DNA of 64,000 nt from Blasia pusilla (GCA_050084515.1 CM114273.1:34472001-34536000); one strand, 5' to 3'; counted from the first letter of the stretch, positions 23,142-36,559 are shown. Notes: a model not told the origin generated them from the sequence alone. Program-made: numbers and translations.

Positions 23142-26100
23142 GACAGAGATAGAGAGACAGTGTACTCATTAAGTAGTGCCTGTCGTAGCCTTGCGACCAT
23201 AGACCCCGCGCCCTGGTTGGACGGTGCGAGAGAGAGAGAATGTACTCATTAAGTAGTGCCTGTCATAGCCTTGCGACCATAGACCCTGCGCCCTGGTTGG
23301 ACGGTGCTTGAGAGAGAGAGAGAGAGAGAGAAAGCATGAGGCATCATCTTATAAGACGGAACTCTTGACATGTGCAGGACTTTGCTGGCGTGTGGCCCAT
23401 TTTCGATGCTGCCCAGTCCCGAGATTTTCGGAAAGTAAGTCTTGCACACCCTTTAATGGGTTCTGCCGCCGAGCGCTCATAGCTTTGAGAACGATCGATT
23501 CTCTGCACACTAAGCGTTTTGGACCATCTCGTGCACCATCATCGGAGTCCATGCACTCACCATTTCCTATGTCTGATGCATTATCGGGTTTCTTTTTTCG
23601 GTGCAGATAGTACAGAGCCTCATTAATGACCTAGAGGCTCAAGGGGCCTTGCCACGTAGCAATTCTCGTGTATCTTCTCTGGCCACCTGCTGTGGACAAA
23701 GGTAACTGACCCCATTTCCTCATTTCCAACGAAGTCGGGGATTGAGACTTGATAAGATGGTTGAGAAAGTTGAAGAAGAATCTCCCCTTTGTCCTCAGCA
23801 AATTGATTGGGCACACCTTGCCTGAAAAAATGTTGTAATTCGTGTCCCATGGCCTGGTCCTGTAAGGTGGACCGTTCTCTCAGACATCAAATCAGTTCAC
23901 TCATTTTCATACATGAATTGGATACAAATGATGGGAAGTCAAGTTGATGCATAGTTAATTTTGAATAAGGTGACAGTGTAGTGATTCTTCTTCTCCTAGA
24001 TCATGGAAGTAGCAGTCTTTGGACCTTAGAAGCTATACTTTGCTCATATTCCTAAGATGACAGTAAGCCAGCTAAAGAAACCGTAGGGTTCTATCGGAGG
24101 GACTTGATATACTGTCATTTCTGCATGCCATTAAGGTGAGGCTTCAGTTTCCAATTGGTCATGGCTGATTGGAAAGTCATGTCCTGCAGGTTCGTGGAGT
24201 TGTTGTGGCAACTTTCTGCACACGCACTACGAGAAGTTCACAAGCGCAGTTTTCCTGCTGATGTATTAGCGAATCCACTTCCACCATCCCTAACTGAAGT
24301 AGTTTCTCAAAATTCTCATGCAGCTTCTCTTCTTCCTGTTACAAAGGTATTGAAAGAGCTATAATGCTTTCTTTTCTGTATGGAAGAGCAAGTGTAGGAT
24401 GATTGCTGCTTTTATGTATTATATGCCCGGATTTTTTTGAAGAATTAGGATAGTTGTTAGCTATGGTTCATCTTGCATTAACGAGGGTAGAGACTTGTGA
24501 TATGACTGTCGAAGGAATGCAGTCACAAATTGCACCTTGTTTATAGGCTCGAATAGCTCTGGAACGGAGACGTTTTTTGGACCAAGCCACATCAGCTGTG
24601 CGCAGACAGGCTTTATGGTCAAGTCTTGCCAACGATTTGACTGCTGAATGTCGGGATTTGGTAACTGAAGAGGTACCAAGTCTTGCTTTTGATTACTCCA
24701 CATGGTCACTAAGTGGGATGGATGTCATGCTGGTGTGGATTGCTCCAAACTTCACCAGGAGAATGCCACATGCTCTTTTGGTTTTCTTCAATAGATAGTT
24801 GTTCTGCAATTAGTTTGCAAGCTCACCATTAAAGATGGACAAGGCTTGCATTGTAAGAGGGCTTGCTTGGGAGATTTAAAGGAGTGCTTGTATGGATTAT
24901 CATTACTTTTTTTTTATTGTATGCATTGTTCCTTGTCCGTTTTTCCTCCAGTGTGGATGCAGTGTTGGTCTCCGACCTGGATGGCTGCGGCTGGCTTTGC
25001 TCAAATAGTGGATTTTTGTATCCTGCAGGCATTCTTGGAACAAGAATTAGAGAAAATTCAGGTGTTACAGGAGAGAGAGAGAATCGCTGAAGGAGCAAGA
25101 GTTGGTTTTGGTATTGATCGGATAGATAGTGAGGCGTTAGGCGTAAATAGAGCTTCTGAGCTTTGGGAGTCTCTTCTCAAACATACAGGTCTGGCATATC
25201 TGATAAAAATTTAGAATTTAAAGTAGAATTTCTGCAGTTGATGTCATTAAGTATTCTCATCGTGCAGTGCAGATTAATTGCTATTGGTACGTAAGACAAT
25301 TTGGCTGCCTGGTTCAGATAGCTACCTTTCAGCCCTGTCCTGATATTTTCTGCTCTTACTGTTTGCAGAACAGCATGATAAACTGGGATCTGGTCCTGTG
25401 GAGGATCTAATTGCTCACCGGGAACACAGGTAATCTTCATTTCCACTCACACCATCTCAAAGAGTTTTAATGCTGAACCATGCAGTGCTTCTTGTGTGAG
25501 GAAGAGCTAATATTTCACTGCCATTTTCTTCAGATATCGCATTGATGGGTCTGCCTTGCGGACTGCCATAGAACGAGGATCCAATGCAGTTCCCACTGAT
25601 GCAACAGTGGAGAATTTGACTACTAGAAGTAGAAACGAGGAAGATGGCATGCAGCGGCCTGGTGGTAGTGATGGAACTAGGTTAGATTGTTCTCCTAGTC
25701 GCTCGGAAGGATATGGGACTGATGAGAGTCGAAGTCGATCCGAGGACAGGTCTGGGAAACTAATGTCACACCTTGATGTGGCTGAGATCATTCGGCGTTG
25801 GACCCATGCCTTGCATCGGCTACACAAGCAAGCTCTTCGCCTTGTGAGTTCAGTTGGATTACTTCACTTGATTCCCTCTTTCACATGCCTCTACAGATGT
25901 GTGTAAACCTGTCTGTAGACCAGTTGGATCATTTTATTTAGCTTGTGCATTTAATCACCGATTAATGAGCCTCCTTAATGTGAATGATGGTTTGTGAGAT
26001 GGTTACAGGCCAAGGCAAATGATGGGGCTGGTCCAGAACTTCTCAAGGATGCAATGGTTGTCGCGGAAAATGGACATTCGTACTCCCTGCAAGCAACACT

Positions 26101-27725
26101 TGCAGAGCACAAACAGCATCTGGCCAATATGCAGGTGTGTATCACTCAGTAAATGTTATGACTTTCTTGGATGAGAGATAAAGGGTGTAGATTATTTGCG
26201 TATTGAGAAAGAAGGGAGCACCCTGTCCTGAATCCTGATTGAACATGGAACATCCTATGTCGTGGTCTTCACGAAGTGAGCAATGTTCTGAACTAATATG
26301 TCTGCTTCTTACTGCAAAGTTATGCTGAATGCTTAATGCTTGTCACCCAGGATACTTAGAATGATTCTGTTGTGTTGCAGGCACTCGTGGGCCAGCTAAA
26401 AGACTCTATTCCTGGCATGGAAGCAGCAGTTGCAATTCTGCGTGACCAAGTCAATAGTAGCGATGCTGTCATTGCACCTATTGGTGCAGAGTCTGCCCTT
26501 CCCAGTTCTCCTTTTCCTCCTGGATCGTCACAGCCTCAAAAGGTAACAAAACCTGTTTAAGTTAGGCAGTGAAGTTTTCAAAGTGGAATGTCCTTGATGT
26601 TAGGCTTGTTAGCTCTTTATGATGCCATTAATAATTGCTTGCCGAGATGAATCTAATTCAGAATCTTGAACTCATTATATGTTTATGGAATTGTGCAGGA
26701 TAACTCAACAGATCAAGATATTGACCAGCGTAACTTTGGAGCTGCCCCACTGGAGTTGGTCCCTCCTAGTCCTGCTTTGAAACTCCCACAGTTACTGTCC
26801 ACCTCACCTACATCTTTAGATAAACTTTCCCGGTTGCAAAAGCGCTTCAGTTCATTCTCACAGGTGCATCCATTGGAAGCATTGCGTGAAGAAGATGTAT
26901 TAATGGGCAGTTCTATGGCCGGGAGTTCAGGAGCTGAGGATGGATCAGGTATGGAGAGAAGATATCTCAAAGCATGTCAGAATATACTGGAAACTGCGGT
27001 GATGGTTGATTTTTGAAAAAACGTATCTAAGACCACTCTTTTTGTATGCTAAATTTAGAGTTATTTTTTAAAACTAGTGGAGGGTGATGTGGATTGCTGT
27101 TTAACCATTAATATCTGAAACTTCATGAAAGCTCTTTCATTGAACAATCGGTTGGGTTTCAGATGCAGGGGATGAGTCAATTATGTCGTTGAGACAGGCA
27201 TTACGTGAGGCTGCGCTTGCCCAACCTTCTCCCTTCCAAGAGCAGCCAGCTGCAGAAAGATCAGGACATTTTACTTCCGAACACTATTTTACTCCCATTG
27301 CTGTGAACAACACTAATAAGGTTTTTGAAGACAAGAAGGTTGATGTTGTGTTTGGTAAGCCCAGACGAGTTGCCTCTACTGCCGCATCAAAGAGAGGCAT
27401 GAGTACTCAGCCGGGTTTTGACTCGTGGAAGGCAACAGAGGATTTGAAGAGAAGTGCCAAGCCGGACTTGATTAAGGACAATGTGCTTGAGCAGATAGAT
27501 AGGCCATTGTCACCCCCTCTGTTAATGGACCTTACGACTTTCGACTTGGACGCATTTGATGATCTATTAGGTACAATTTCAGGACCCTCTTACTCTACTC
27601 AATTGTCTGTGGCTCTGACTCTCCTGTGTGTTGTCAGGATGGAAATACCACTTACACTAATTGAAGGGTTGGAGAGGAGTGTTGAAGGGTTTTCTCAAAC
27701 GAAAAAATCTGCTGCAAGGGTGTAA
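21674..27725 (+). CDS. AUG6: Augmin subunit 6 (AUG6, HAUS6-like), 12 exons
   Basis: AUG6 belongs to the eight-subunit augmin complex that recruits gamma-tubulin to microtubules for branching nucleation in spindle and phragmoplast. Exons: 21674-21952, 23378-23434, 23607-23701, 24190-24346, 24547-24672, 25029-25188, 25369-25429, 25534-25843, 26009-26134, 26381-26542, 26699-26948 and 27163-27725. All junctions are GT-AG and phases agree, giving 781 residues. Conserved plant AUG6 stretches include [114 protein letters not shown] and SPPLLMDL. The start is the ATG at 21674; an in-frame GTG upstream is unlikely. Optional splicing of 27571-27637 would end the protein at 27660 (737 residues), close to the Arabidopsis length I recall (about 740). 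Intron 1 is long and repeat-bearing; the others are short. Confidence 0.95.
23091..23133 (+). repeat. (AG)n microsatellite in AUG6 intron 1
   Basis: About 20 uninterrupted AG units are followed by AGACAG variants, and a second GA run lies at 23311-23331. Frames open through it on both strands are artefacts of the dinucleotide repeat. Confidence 0.95.
23161..23320 (+). repeat. 80-bp tandem duplication in AUG6 intron 1, also present near 57031
   Basis: 23161-23240 and 23241-23320 are nearly identical: both start TGTACTCATTAAGTAGTGCC, pass through GCGACCATAGACCC and end GGTTGGACGGTGC plus GA repeats. A diverged third copy is at 57031-57085. Confidence 0.92.
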
Positions 27726-30700
27726 AACAGTAGTTTTTGGATGTAGAGTGCTTGCCTGGTGATCTATCTTGGATGTAGGAATTTTGAGAATCTCTACTGA
27801 AATTTGATTTCAGCAATGAATTGTAACTTCGTCTGAACCTGTGACAGAGATATAAAGCCTTTGTGGTGGTGCTTGTGGAGAGTAGTGCCATGCTATGTGG
27901 ATTTTTAGACTAGTGAGGTGAGCATATGCAGTGGATGATTATTTGATCTTTATCTTCAGCAGATACAACTCAGGAGTGTCTTAATAAATCTTCTTCTTGG
28001 TGTCTGCAGCACCCATGTCAGAGTTGGACATGGTTCACTAGTCCACAGTTCATGCTTCGTATTCGCACAAGGGTCACAATTAGAAACTCAATTTCCTTCA
28101 CTATCATCCACAGCCTTGCGGCCACAAGGAACATGGTCTATGCAAGCAAACGGACATCATTCGGACCATAAGAGTATTTCTCCAATCTCTAAAATGGGAT
28201 GGAAAGGGTTTTCGTCTTCGGCAAACATGTGAGATCTCTTGAAAAGAAGCTGCCTTATCCACTCAACAGAAAACCAAAGCTGAGAGCGTCCATGCCTCTG
28301 CAAAGCACACGATGACTTTGGAAGGTACGGGATGCAGTGACAGAATATGTGACCCACACAAGGAGATGGGGAGCATACGGAGAGTGCGTGGAGGATTGAG
28401 GATGGTCCTGCCATCAGGGATGATTTTGTGATGGATTTGGCTGGTGGAAATGGGAATTGTGATCGGGAACATCATGGGAGGTGTGGAGTGCTGGGTGCAA
28501 TTTTGCACTTAACATTGGATCCGGTGGCATGCAGATTCAAGGTTGCAGAAAAAGTTCATCCCAACTCAAAGAGTTTCCTGCTTTTGGGTTGTGTCACAGA
28601 AAGGGGTTCCATCGGCCATAATTGTTTATCCACAGGGCAAAGTGCTCAAAAATTTATTTCGTCTCAGTAGAACTGCTTCTGTAGGAGAGACGAGGATTTG
28701 AAGATTTGGTCCAATTTGGTACAAATTGGTAACCCTACCCGATTATTACTTGGTCTCCACTGGGAAATATGTGCAAGGGTTGGCACCCTCCGGAGAACAG
28801 CCTCAGCAAGGTGCAGCCTTCTTGCCATGCCACAATATAAGAGGTGGAATGATGTCATCGAAGACTTCCTTTGTGACGTCTTCCTGGATGGTAATGTCCA
28901 TGATGTTGACTTTTTTTAAGAGAGTACTTAGTGTATATAGGAAGTCCAATACTGCAAAGGGGCAGAATATTAAAAACTGATACATTTGTACAATAAACCC
29001 ATTATTATACATGGGATCATTGATTTCCAATGAAGGGTTGGCGAAACCCTCTTTTTTGGTTCAGGGGATTCTGAAGTTACGCTTCGTATAGTATTTTGGA
29101 TTGCAGCTCGCATTCTGAGCCACCGGGTATAGCTGCTCTCCCATAATTTAGTGCCTGCTGTAAACGTTCCTTCCGTGGCTGCGAAATTTCCCTGAACGAG
29201 GTACGGATATGCACATTTAATTGGATGCAGTGACAGATACAGGACCTGCCGTTTGGCTATTTAGTCTCCTGATACCTCTGAATCGCAGCACACGGCGAAG
29301 GAAAACGGAGCCCGCTCAGGTACGTGCTGAAAAATGAGTATACTCCGACCGACAGCCTTGGTGATTTGATTTCCTCTTGAGGAAGCTAGCTCCTTCTAAT
29401 GCACGCGTTCGCAGCCTGGTGATAGCTAGCAATTTCGTCGTAAAAAATATTGTTCCACATAGTATTGGATATGAAGTGGAACACTCGGTCAGACAAAGAA
29501 GCAGACTGGCTGTGCCCTTGTGCTATCAATAGGAATTCTGCGCCTCCACTCACGGGTTTCATTTGAGTAGCTTTCCGCCACGAAGGAACGAATCCTAATC
29601 CAAGACGCATAGTTCACGAGCCGAGAGATATGTTCATTTGAGCAGTGACTTATGATCACACTTCCGAAGCCGTGGTCGGATGGTGTCCCAGTGGGAGCAG
29701 AGCGAGCGAGGGAGCATTAGGGCTCCCATCAGACGAGGAAGATAGTTCCGTCACCAAAATCACCCCACTTAGGCCCGTCAGGTCCACGAGCAGTGAGTTC
29801 CTTCGCGAAGTCGGTGGGGGGAGACTAGACCGAAACTATCCTGACACTGGAGTCATTTGATGCGCAACCGGATCAGGATCGGAATCTTCCTGAAGGCCAC
29901 TCTGGCAGAGAAGAAACGACACATACCTCGAACGAGGTACAAGGAGCAGACCGGCGAGCGAGAGCTTCGCGTATTGATGAGAAAAGGAAGCAGGTCGTCA
30001 CGTATTGATTAGCCATCCGAGACGGACGACTGACAGTTGTCCGAGTATCCTTCTGCTGCAGTAAGCGCCGGAATACTGTGCCCCTCCGCCCCAACTTTTA
30101 CGACTCCGCACCGGTCTCTCCCACCCTCGCAACAACGGTGCGAGAGGCGGTGGAAGACGTCGGACACTGCGAATCGGCCTCTGGATTGCCGTGAGGGTAA
30201 TTTTCTTCTTAATTTGCCTTCACGTGTATCGATGGAAACGGTGATGGGTCCCTTGCTCCCTGCCTGCCTACTGCAAGGTACTCATCTACATCCTACTCCC
30301 CTCGCACGATTTTTCGCACCTTTTTCGGATTAGGAGCAGAGTAGGGTCGCACTTGCCACGCTATGACACGTGAAAGCAAACGATCGGCTCCACGCAGTGA
30401 CTCGGATTTTTCGAGTACTAGTAGTTTTATTTTACATTCGACACAGAACAGAAGGAGTAAGTGGTCGCGCTTGGCCTCATGGAAGGGAGCCCAGTGTCAT
30501 CAGGTTCGACTTCTCATGGTCCGACTTTCGCATTCGGCAGTGGGAGAGGCGATAGGCTCCTTCATGTTCAGTACCCATCTCCAAGGACTGCAGATGTTTC
30601 GAAAAGTTCAGTAGTGCCCCCATTTACGAACAGTAGCTTCGTATGTATCAGGTGTGCCATGTAAACGAGAGTACACGAGGACCCGTCTTCTTCGTAGTCC

Positions 30701-33190
30701 AGGCCTAAAGGTACCTTCAATCTCTAGATTGAGGGTACCTTTAGGCCTATTCATCTTCGGGTTTTCGCTTTTTATGTTATGTTGTGAAATAAAATAAGTT
30801 TAAGGGGTTGGTTATGTGGACCCGTGCTGAGCGGGTTGAGTTAGTTGATCCCGATCTCTTCTTTTATGTTCTCTTGTGAAGTAAGTCTAAGGGGTTGGTT
30901 CTATGGTCGCGGCGACCTACTGGATAACCCCAAACGGTTATCCAATGGTTTATGGAGAAAGACAAGTTGGTCTCGACTAAGTACTTTCGGTCTCCCGTTA
31001 AATAAGGTTGCAAGGACGTTGGGCCAATTCTACGCCCAAAAGTTTTGGGTGTAGAAAATTCACCTAAACCTTGCGCGCATGGGATCAAGCCCTAAAATTG
31101 CTATGTACTACTTACTAGTGTGTAGAAGACTATAGCACAATGGGAAACTCCTCCCCTTGCTAAACAACAGGTCGTGTGTTTGTAGCCGGTTGAAGTACTC
31201 TCTTTTGCCCAAGTGTCCCTCCCTTTTAACTCGACTCTCACCCTCCATGACGTAGCCTGAGGATGAGGAGTTGATTCGTACATTCATAAAGATGAGTCCT
31301 GCTTCGTGGAAAAAACAAGTCTCAACTCAAGTAACTAGATGTAGCCTATATGCACGATTTGAGTACCCTCTTTTGTACTGACTATGGATTCCCCCTCCAC
31401 CCTTTTTTCCATGCTTCTCTTTCAATTTACAAATTGTGCCTAGCTTAGTGCCTCGCCAAAGTAAGCATCCAAGGCACCCATAATATCTTGGAAAAATATT
31501 CTAGAGGCGCTTTTTTAGGAGGAGGATTATTATTCCACGTAGAGAATTGTTGAGTGTTTTGGTAGTATAGATTCTTTTCCAATCTTATGCTTAAATTTTT
31601 TTGCCTTAATTTTGAATTTTTAAGTTTTTTAAGAATATTTTTAAAAAGAATTATTTATGCAAAGGTCTGCCAAAAGTCGTGGGATCTTTGAATGTCCTCT
31701 TACGAAAATATGCTCATAGATCCCTAAACACAATTTCACTCATTATGCACTTTTTATGATGTGATCTTAACCCTTTCTTCCAACTCTCATCTTTTCTATC
31801 CTTACCGCTACTCCTCCTCCTCCTTCACCAACTTACTTACCTCCTATTGTCGTCCATCATCTTCTTATTCACCTCCTAGATCTCCCCCTTGTAAGCCTTT
31901 TTGTTCTGCAGTTGTGCTATAGGTTTATTGCATACCTTGTGGTTGAGAGTTTACACCTATTGCAATCAAAAGACATCAACAATATTTTTGACCCATACAT
32001 AGGCCTTCAATCCCTAACCCCATATCCTCTTCTACTATGATTCAAGAATCAACTCCAACCACTTGAATATGGTTGAGCCAAATCGATTTCCTTTGCTTTT
32101 GCAGTCTCGATTTCCCTCATGCTAGACTCTACACAAATATTCCTATTGCTCTTTGTTACATCATCCAAGAAGCATTTTGTCTCCCATTAGAAAGGTGATC
32201 GCATGATCCCATAGATGTCAATTTTTTGTATCTTTATTACCTTTTTCCCCTTTGTGTTGTAGTTTTGCCTCCAAGGGAAAATACAAGAGGTCATAGCAAA
32301 ATCTCCTTGTATATTCAAGGCTTTATATTGAGGGATTGGAAAAATCCCACTCAACATAGTAATTACTAGAGGCCTAAACTATAACGACACATTCCACCTA
32401 GCCTAATTTTGGGGTAAGTTGGTGAGGTCCAAATGCTCTAGCAACACCTACGTGTGGCTAGAGCATTGGGACCTCTCTCTTATGCAGTTCCACGTACGAA
32501 TATAATGACACGCTTACAAACTTTTTTCCTTTCTTCAAGTGGCGATGCATCATCTTTTCTTTAAGACTATATAATGGATCTTCACTTGGAGATTTTCATG
32601 AGTGTGTTTCTTCACACTCTTTGGTTATCATGAGAGTCGCTATATAATCATGATGTTTTAGCATCTATCCAATTTCCTTATCCTAGTATATTTTGCAAGT
32701 GATCATTATTTTTATCTCTCAATTTAAGGCGTGTCCACAAAGTGAGGTGAGTCATCTTCCATACTCTATCTCTAGGCTATTTGATGCATATCATTTATTG
32801 GCTATGGATAAGCCTCCTCTCGGTCTCCACCCTTTGGCATATAACACTTGCTAGTCGATCCCTTTGCTTGTAGTTTTATTCCTATTTTAGCTCCTACTTA
32901 TTTCCATATGGACTTGAAGTGGTTGTGATGCAATAATTCATAGGATACACTTCGCTCTTTGTATTCATCTAGATTAGGTTACGATTCAAGTTTATCTTGC
33001 TAGTGCATTCGATTCAATTTCACATGTCGCCACATTCAAGGAATTGCGTTTTGTAAGAGGAGAACTAGCAAGTCTTGGTCCATTTTCCACACCTTCTATG
33101 CCTATGATACACCAATTATCGATTCCCACCGTGCTACTTTGGGAGAATACAATATTCTCCAATGAGCGTGTGGCAACCATGAAGGTGATC
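27726..33190. other. Intergenic region between AUG6 and element 2, no gene recognised
   Basis: 27726-28000 probably holds the AUG6 3' UTR. 28000-30700 has moderate GC but no ORF with family similarity. A 48-bp palindrome lies at 30701-30748. 31300-33190 is AT-rich debris. I cannot assign further genes. Confidence 0.45.
30701..30748. repeat. 48-bp near-perfect palindrome
   Basis: Each 24-nt arm begins AGGCCTAAAGGTACC when read inwards. 22 of 24 positions pair, there is no spacer, and the centre is CTAG-like. Confidence 0.9.
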
Positions 33191-33554
33191 TGTCATGACC
33201 ATACGGATTATGTCGTAGAGTATAGTGTGCTAATAGAGGCCATTCCTTATGTAGGACCGTAGTGGCTTGGTAGAGATGCAATTCCATACATAGGGTTGGG
33301 GGTTACTCAGTTGGGGGTGAGTTTCCCAGTAGCGCCCGCTCTTAGGTTGGAGGATATAAGGTGGAGTGCACTCAAAGAACGATCGATTCTTTGAGTTGAG
33401 CTCTTGCGTTGGGAGTTAGCCTTGGTAGTGAGTAGAGCTCTTGGCTATGGTGTTTCCAAGCTTCGACCTAGATTCTCCCATCGTGGAGTGGGTTTGGCTC
33501 GATTGTATGTGATTGTAAACGTGTTTTATGACAGTAGGTCTTTCACGGATTTCA
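33191..33554 (+). repeat. 5' LTR of element 2
   Basis: 364 bp, TGTCATGACC...GGATTTCA, matching 42491-42848 throughout. It contains GGATATAAGG (TATA box at 33355), a hairpin at 33370-33396 and a 12-bp insertion near 33333 relative to the 3' copy. Confidence 0.92.
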
Positions 33555-33563
33555 CTCAAAGAA
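33387..33563 (+). promoter_or_regulatory. Element 2: transcript start, R-U5 and self-priming PBS
   Basis: TATAA lies at 33355. 32 nt downstream, TTCTTTGAG (33387-33395) is the perfect reverse complement of the nine nucleotides directly after the LTR, CTCAAAGAA (33555-33563). The last LTR base extends the pairing to ten. This is the Tf1-type self-primer arrangement, in which the RNA 5' end folds onto the PBS. No conventional TGGTATCAGAGC-type tRNA PBS is seen. R-U5 is 168 nt. Confidence 0.7.
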
Positions 33564-35029
33564 CTGGAGTAGATCAATGGTAGCTTCGATTGTAGATCAG
33601 TAGGATCTGATTAGGGCTGATTGTGTACTCATCCGTGGATGTTCGCGGCTTGTTGCCTATGTTGGAGGTGTGAATCAGGTGCGTGGTCAGTTGGGAAAGA
33701 AGCGCCTTGCTGAGAGCTTTCCAACGCGCTATAGATCGCCGGATTTCGTCAAGGGAGTTGGAAGTTATCAAGCATTGAAGATTCTGGTTCGTGTTCGACA
33801 GTTTTCTGATGTGGAGAGCTTGGAGTGCGGAAGCTCTGTTGAAGTTCATCCAGATCGGGTGAGAGGTTCCTATTGCTACTTGTATTGTTATCTCATGTGA
33901 AGCTTTCTGCTCGAGTGCGTGGAGCGTTGCGGATTTCTGCGTGCATGAAACTTGGCGGAAGCGTTGTTGGATTTGCGGTTCTAGAGGTGTATGGACAGCA
34001 AGTTTGTCTGATTTTTAGCTCGGAGTACGGAGCTCGTTTGTAGCTGATTTTTTGTGGGGAGATAGCTATGGTGGTCAATTGAATTCTGATCGAAATAGAT
34101 TTGATTTCGGTCACGTATTTGTGAAGTAATTTCTGATCGAAATTTCGCGGACTAGCTCAAGGTCTGGCTATGGTGGACAGCGGATCGAAGGGGCTGGTTG
34201 GTTGGTGACTCGTTCATTGTTGGAGACGCCTATCCCATTGGGGGGCGCCTTGGTTGGACCTCTCTCCATAGCAAAGCATGGCGAAGCGTGGCGAACGGGG
34301 CGATAGGGGCATGTCTCGGCGTTTTGAGGCTTCGAGGCAACTCGTGGTAGCTCGGGGCGAGTGGGCGTGAGAGGCGGAGTAAGGAGCAAGGAGCAAGCAA
34401 ACAAGCTTGCTTGCTTGGGCGTGAGCCAATTTTTGCAGGATTTTGGATTTGAGTTTTGCATAACTGGTCACCTATCTTTGGGCTATTCTGCCTGGAGGAC
34501 GCTTAACTACTGAGTTCTTAACTATGCCGTGTCTGCATCGTTGTAGCTCATTTGGTCTTTGTTCGAGATGTGTTAGGCGCTTTATGCATCTCAGGTTTTT
34601 GGTTGATGTACCTCTAGCGCATAGTACGGTGTAGCCTCTCCATGCATGTGATATTTACAGGTGCTGCGAGTTCGACTAGCACGTCATCGACCTACGGCGG
34701 AGTAGCTATTGCGTTAGAATTGTGTGGTGGGTTTTGTGGATTCAGAGGGCACCACGTTTGGTGGATTGTGTTACCTTGATTTCCATTTGCGATTGGAGGG
34801 TTGTCGTTGGACTTCCTGTGTTTGGATCCCCTCCTTCCTGCTTCTTGCTTGCGCGCCCATTGTTAGGGTTGACGCTGATTTCTAGAGTAGTGTTACTCAT
34901 GTGTGCTACCGGTAGTGAGGTTGGAGGGATGACGAGTAGACTGTGGGAGACTTCTTGTGGTGATGACAAGTTATGTTGCCTACACCCACAGCTAGTAGAG
35001 CTAGAATAGTATAGCGACATCGACGTCAC
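33564..35029 (+). other. Element 2 untranslated leader
   Basis: About 1.4 kb without a recognisable product lies between PBS and gag. Elements 1 and 3 have similarly long leaders, so it is an element feature and not an insertion. Confidence 0.5.
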
Positions 35030-36375
35030 TTGGTTATTTGGTGGTGGTGCGGCATTGGCGTTGGTCATCACGAGAGTCGGGTGGGTCGGTTGGGGACCGT
35101 GGTGCGGGCAGTGGTGGTTTCACGGAGTGGATTTAGGTATCGGCTACCTTTTCCACTTCCGACGGTTGATGAAGAGGAGGACGAGGGTGTTCCAAACACC
35201 GAGTCTTCTACGTTGTTATCGAGTGTTGCAGCTCCATTGATTTGGGACATGGACGGTGGATATGGGGCCATGAAGGGCCCACAACGATACTCGGCACAGT
35301 GGGCACCATTGAGTTGGAGGACTTCATGCAGGAGTTTGATACGTGGTGTGATATGCGGATGTTATGAACGCACGTTGTTTACACCCTTCTTGGCTTGGAA
35401 GGGGTTGTTTCAAAGATTTTGGAAGGACCACCCATGGATGATTACCATGAGTTTAGGAAAGACCATGTTTGAGATTGAGGTGTGGAGACAATATTGGTCT
35501 CCAGGCTATGTGTCTATCACCCATGGTGGTATTGGTAGTAGTGCTCCTACTATGCCCGGCCCGCCCGACGTTGAGTGGTATGAGTACGAGCCGGAGTGGG
35601 GGTACCGGTGGAGGTACTAGTGGGGATACTAGTGGAGGTACTAGTGCCCCACCATCGTTTTAGCCTTGTTGAGAGTTCTTCAAGAGGTTGAAGAAGAACT
35701 ATCAAGGAGTGAAGACGGAGAAGTTGAGGAATCTTCAAGACTTTGAGCGAAAGATCGGTGAGAGTCTTCGTGAGGCATACACGCAGCGTATCGACGCTTG
35801 ATTTGATTACCCAGGGTGTGACCGAGGATCAGCGATCGAGCTTTTGGTATGGGATCTTGGACACAGATTTGCGCCGTAGGGTATGTGATGCTACTCTTAT
35901 GAGTGATGATTCACCCACATTGACCCATGTGTTTGCTCTATCTGAGAAGATTGAGTTTAACATGGTGAAGGAGAGAGTGATGACATCCGCATTCAGTAGG
36001 GATACAACAACTACTTCTCGTGTTCAGCCGCCCACCTCACAGTCTCGTAGAAGTGGTGGTGGTAGTAGTAGTGGGAGTCGTGGGGGGTACACGCGACCTC
36101 AGTCAAGTCCTAGATGGACATTTGTGCAGAGACCATTGCCTTCATTTGCTGCCCCGCAGCAAGGACAATCATGTTGGACATGTGGGGTGATCATGTTAGG
36201 AAGTTTTGTCCCCAAGAGGATGGGAGACGGACTTTGGAGGATGGGCCTCAGTCGACCCCAACTCAGTGTGATCATTGCGGGAGACTAGGTCATCCTCGAG
36301 AGCATTGCTTTGATCTTCATCCAGAGTTGAGATCAGGCCGTGGCCGTGGTGGAGTAGCTCCGAGAGGCTGAGGTG
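35030..36375 (+). pseudogene. gag: Element 2 gag with two CCHC zinc knuckles, frameshifted
   Basis: The capsid-like block has the GTIEL motif of elements 1 and 3 in a shifted frame near 35300. It continues with FTPFLAWKGLFQRF and YWSPGYVSITHG. A second frame from 35743 has SFWYGILDTDLRRRV and KIEFNMVKERVM, then a Ser/Gly/Arg-rich linker. Two zinc knuckles follow: CWTCG..DHVRKFC across a frameshift near 36180, and CDHCGRLGHPREHC intact in the frame at 36114-36371. At least three frame changes are needed to read it through. Confidence 0.78.
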
Positions 36376-36559
36376 GTAGAGGTGGTAGAGGTGGACTAGT
36401 GGTTGGAGAGCCTACGGTGGCTACCCCTACCACTACGACAGTCACTATGGTCGCTAGGATTGAGATTGGAGCAGAATTTGGCTACTATGGTCGGGTATCC
36501 AAAGATAGATCAGGTTCGGGAGCAGGGCTTCCACCTCTTATGGAGGGGATGATCTCTCT

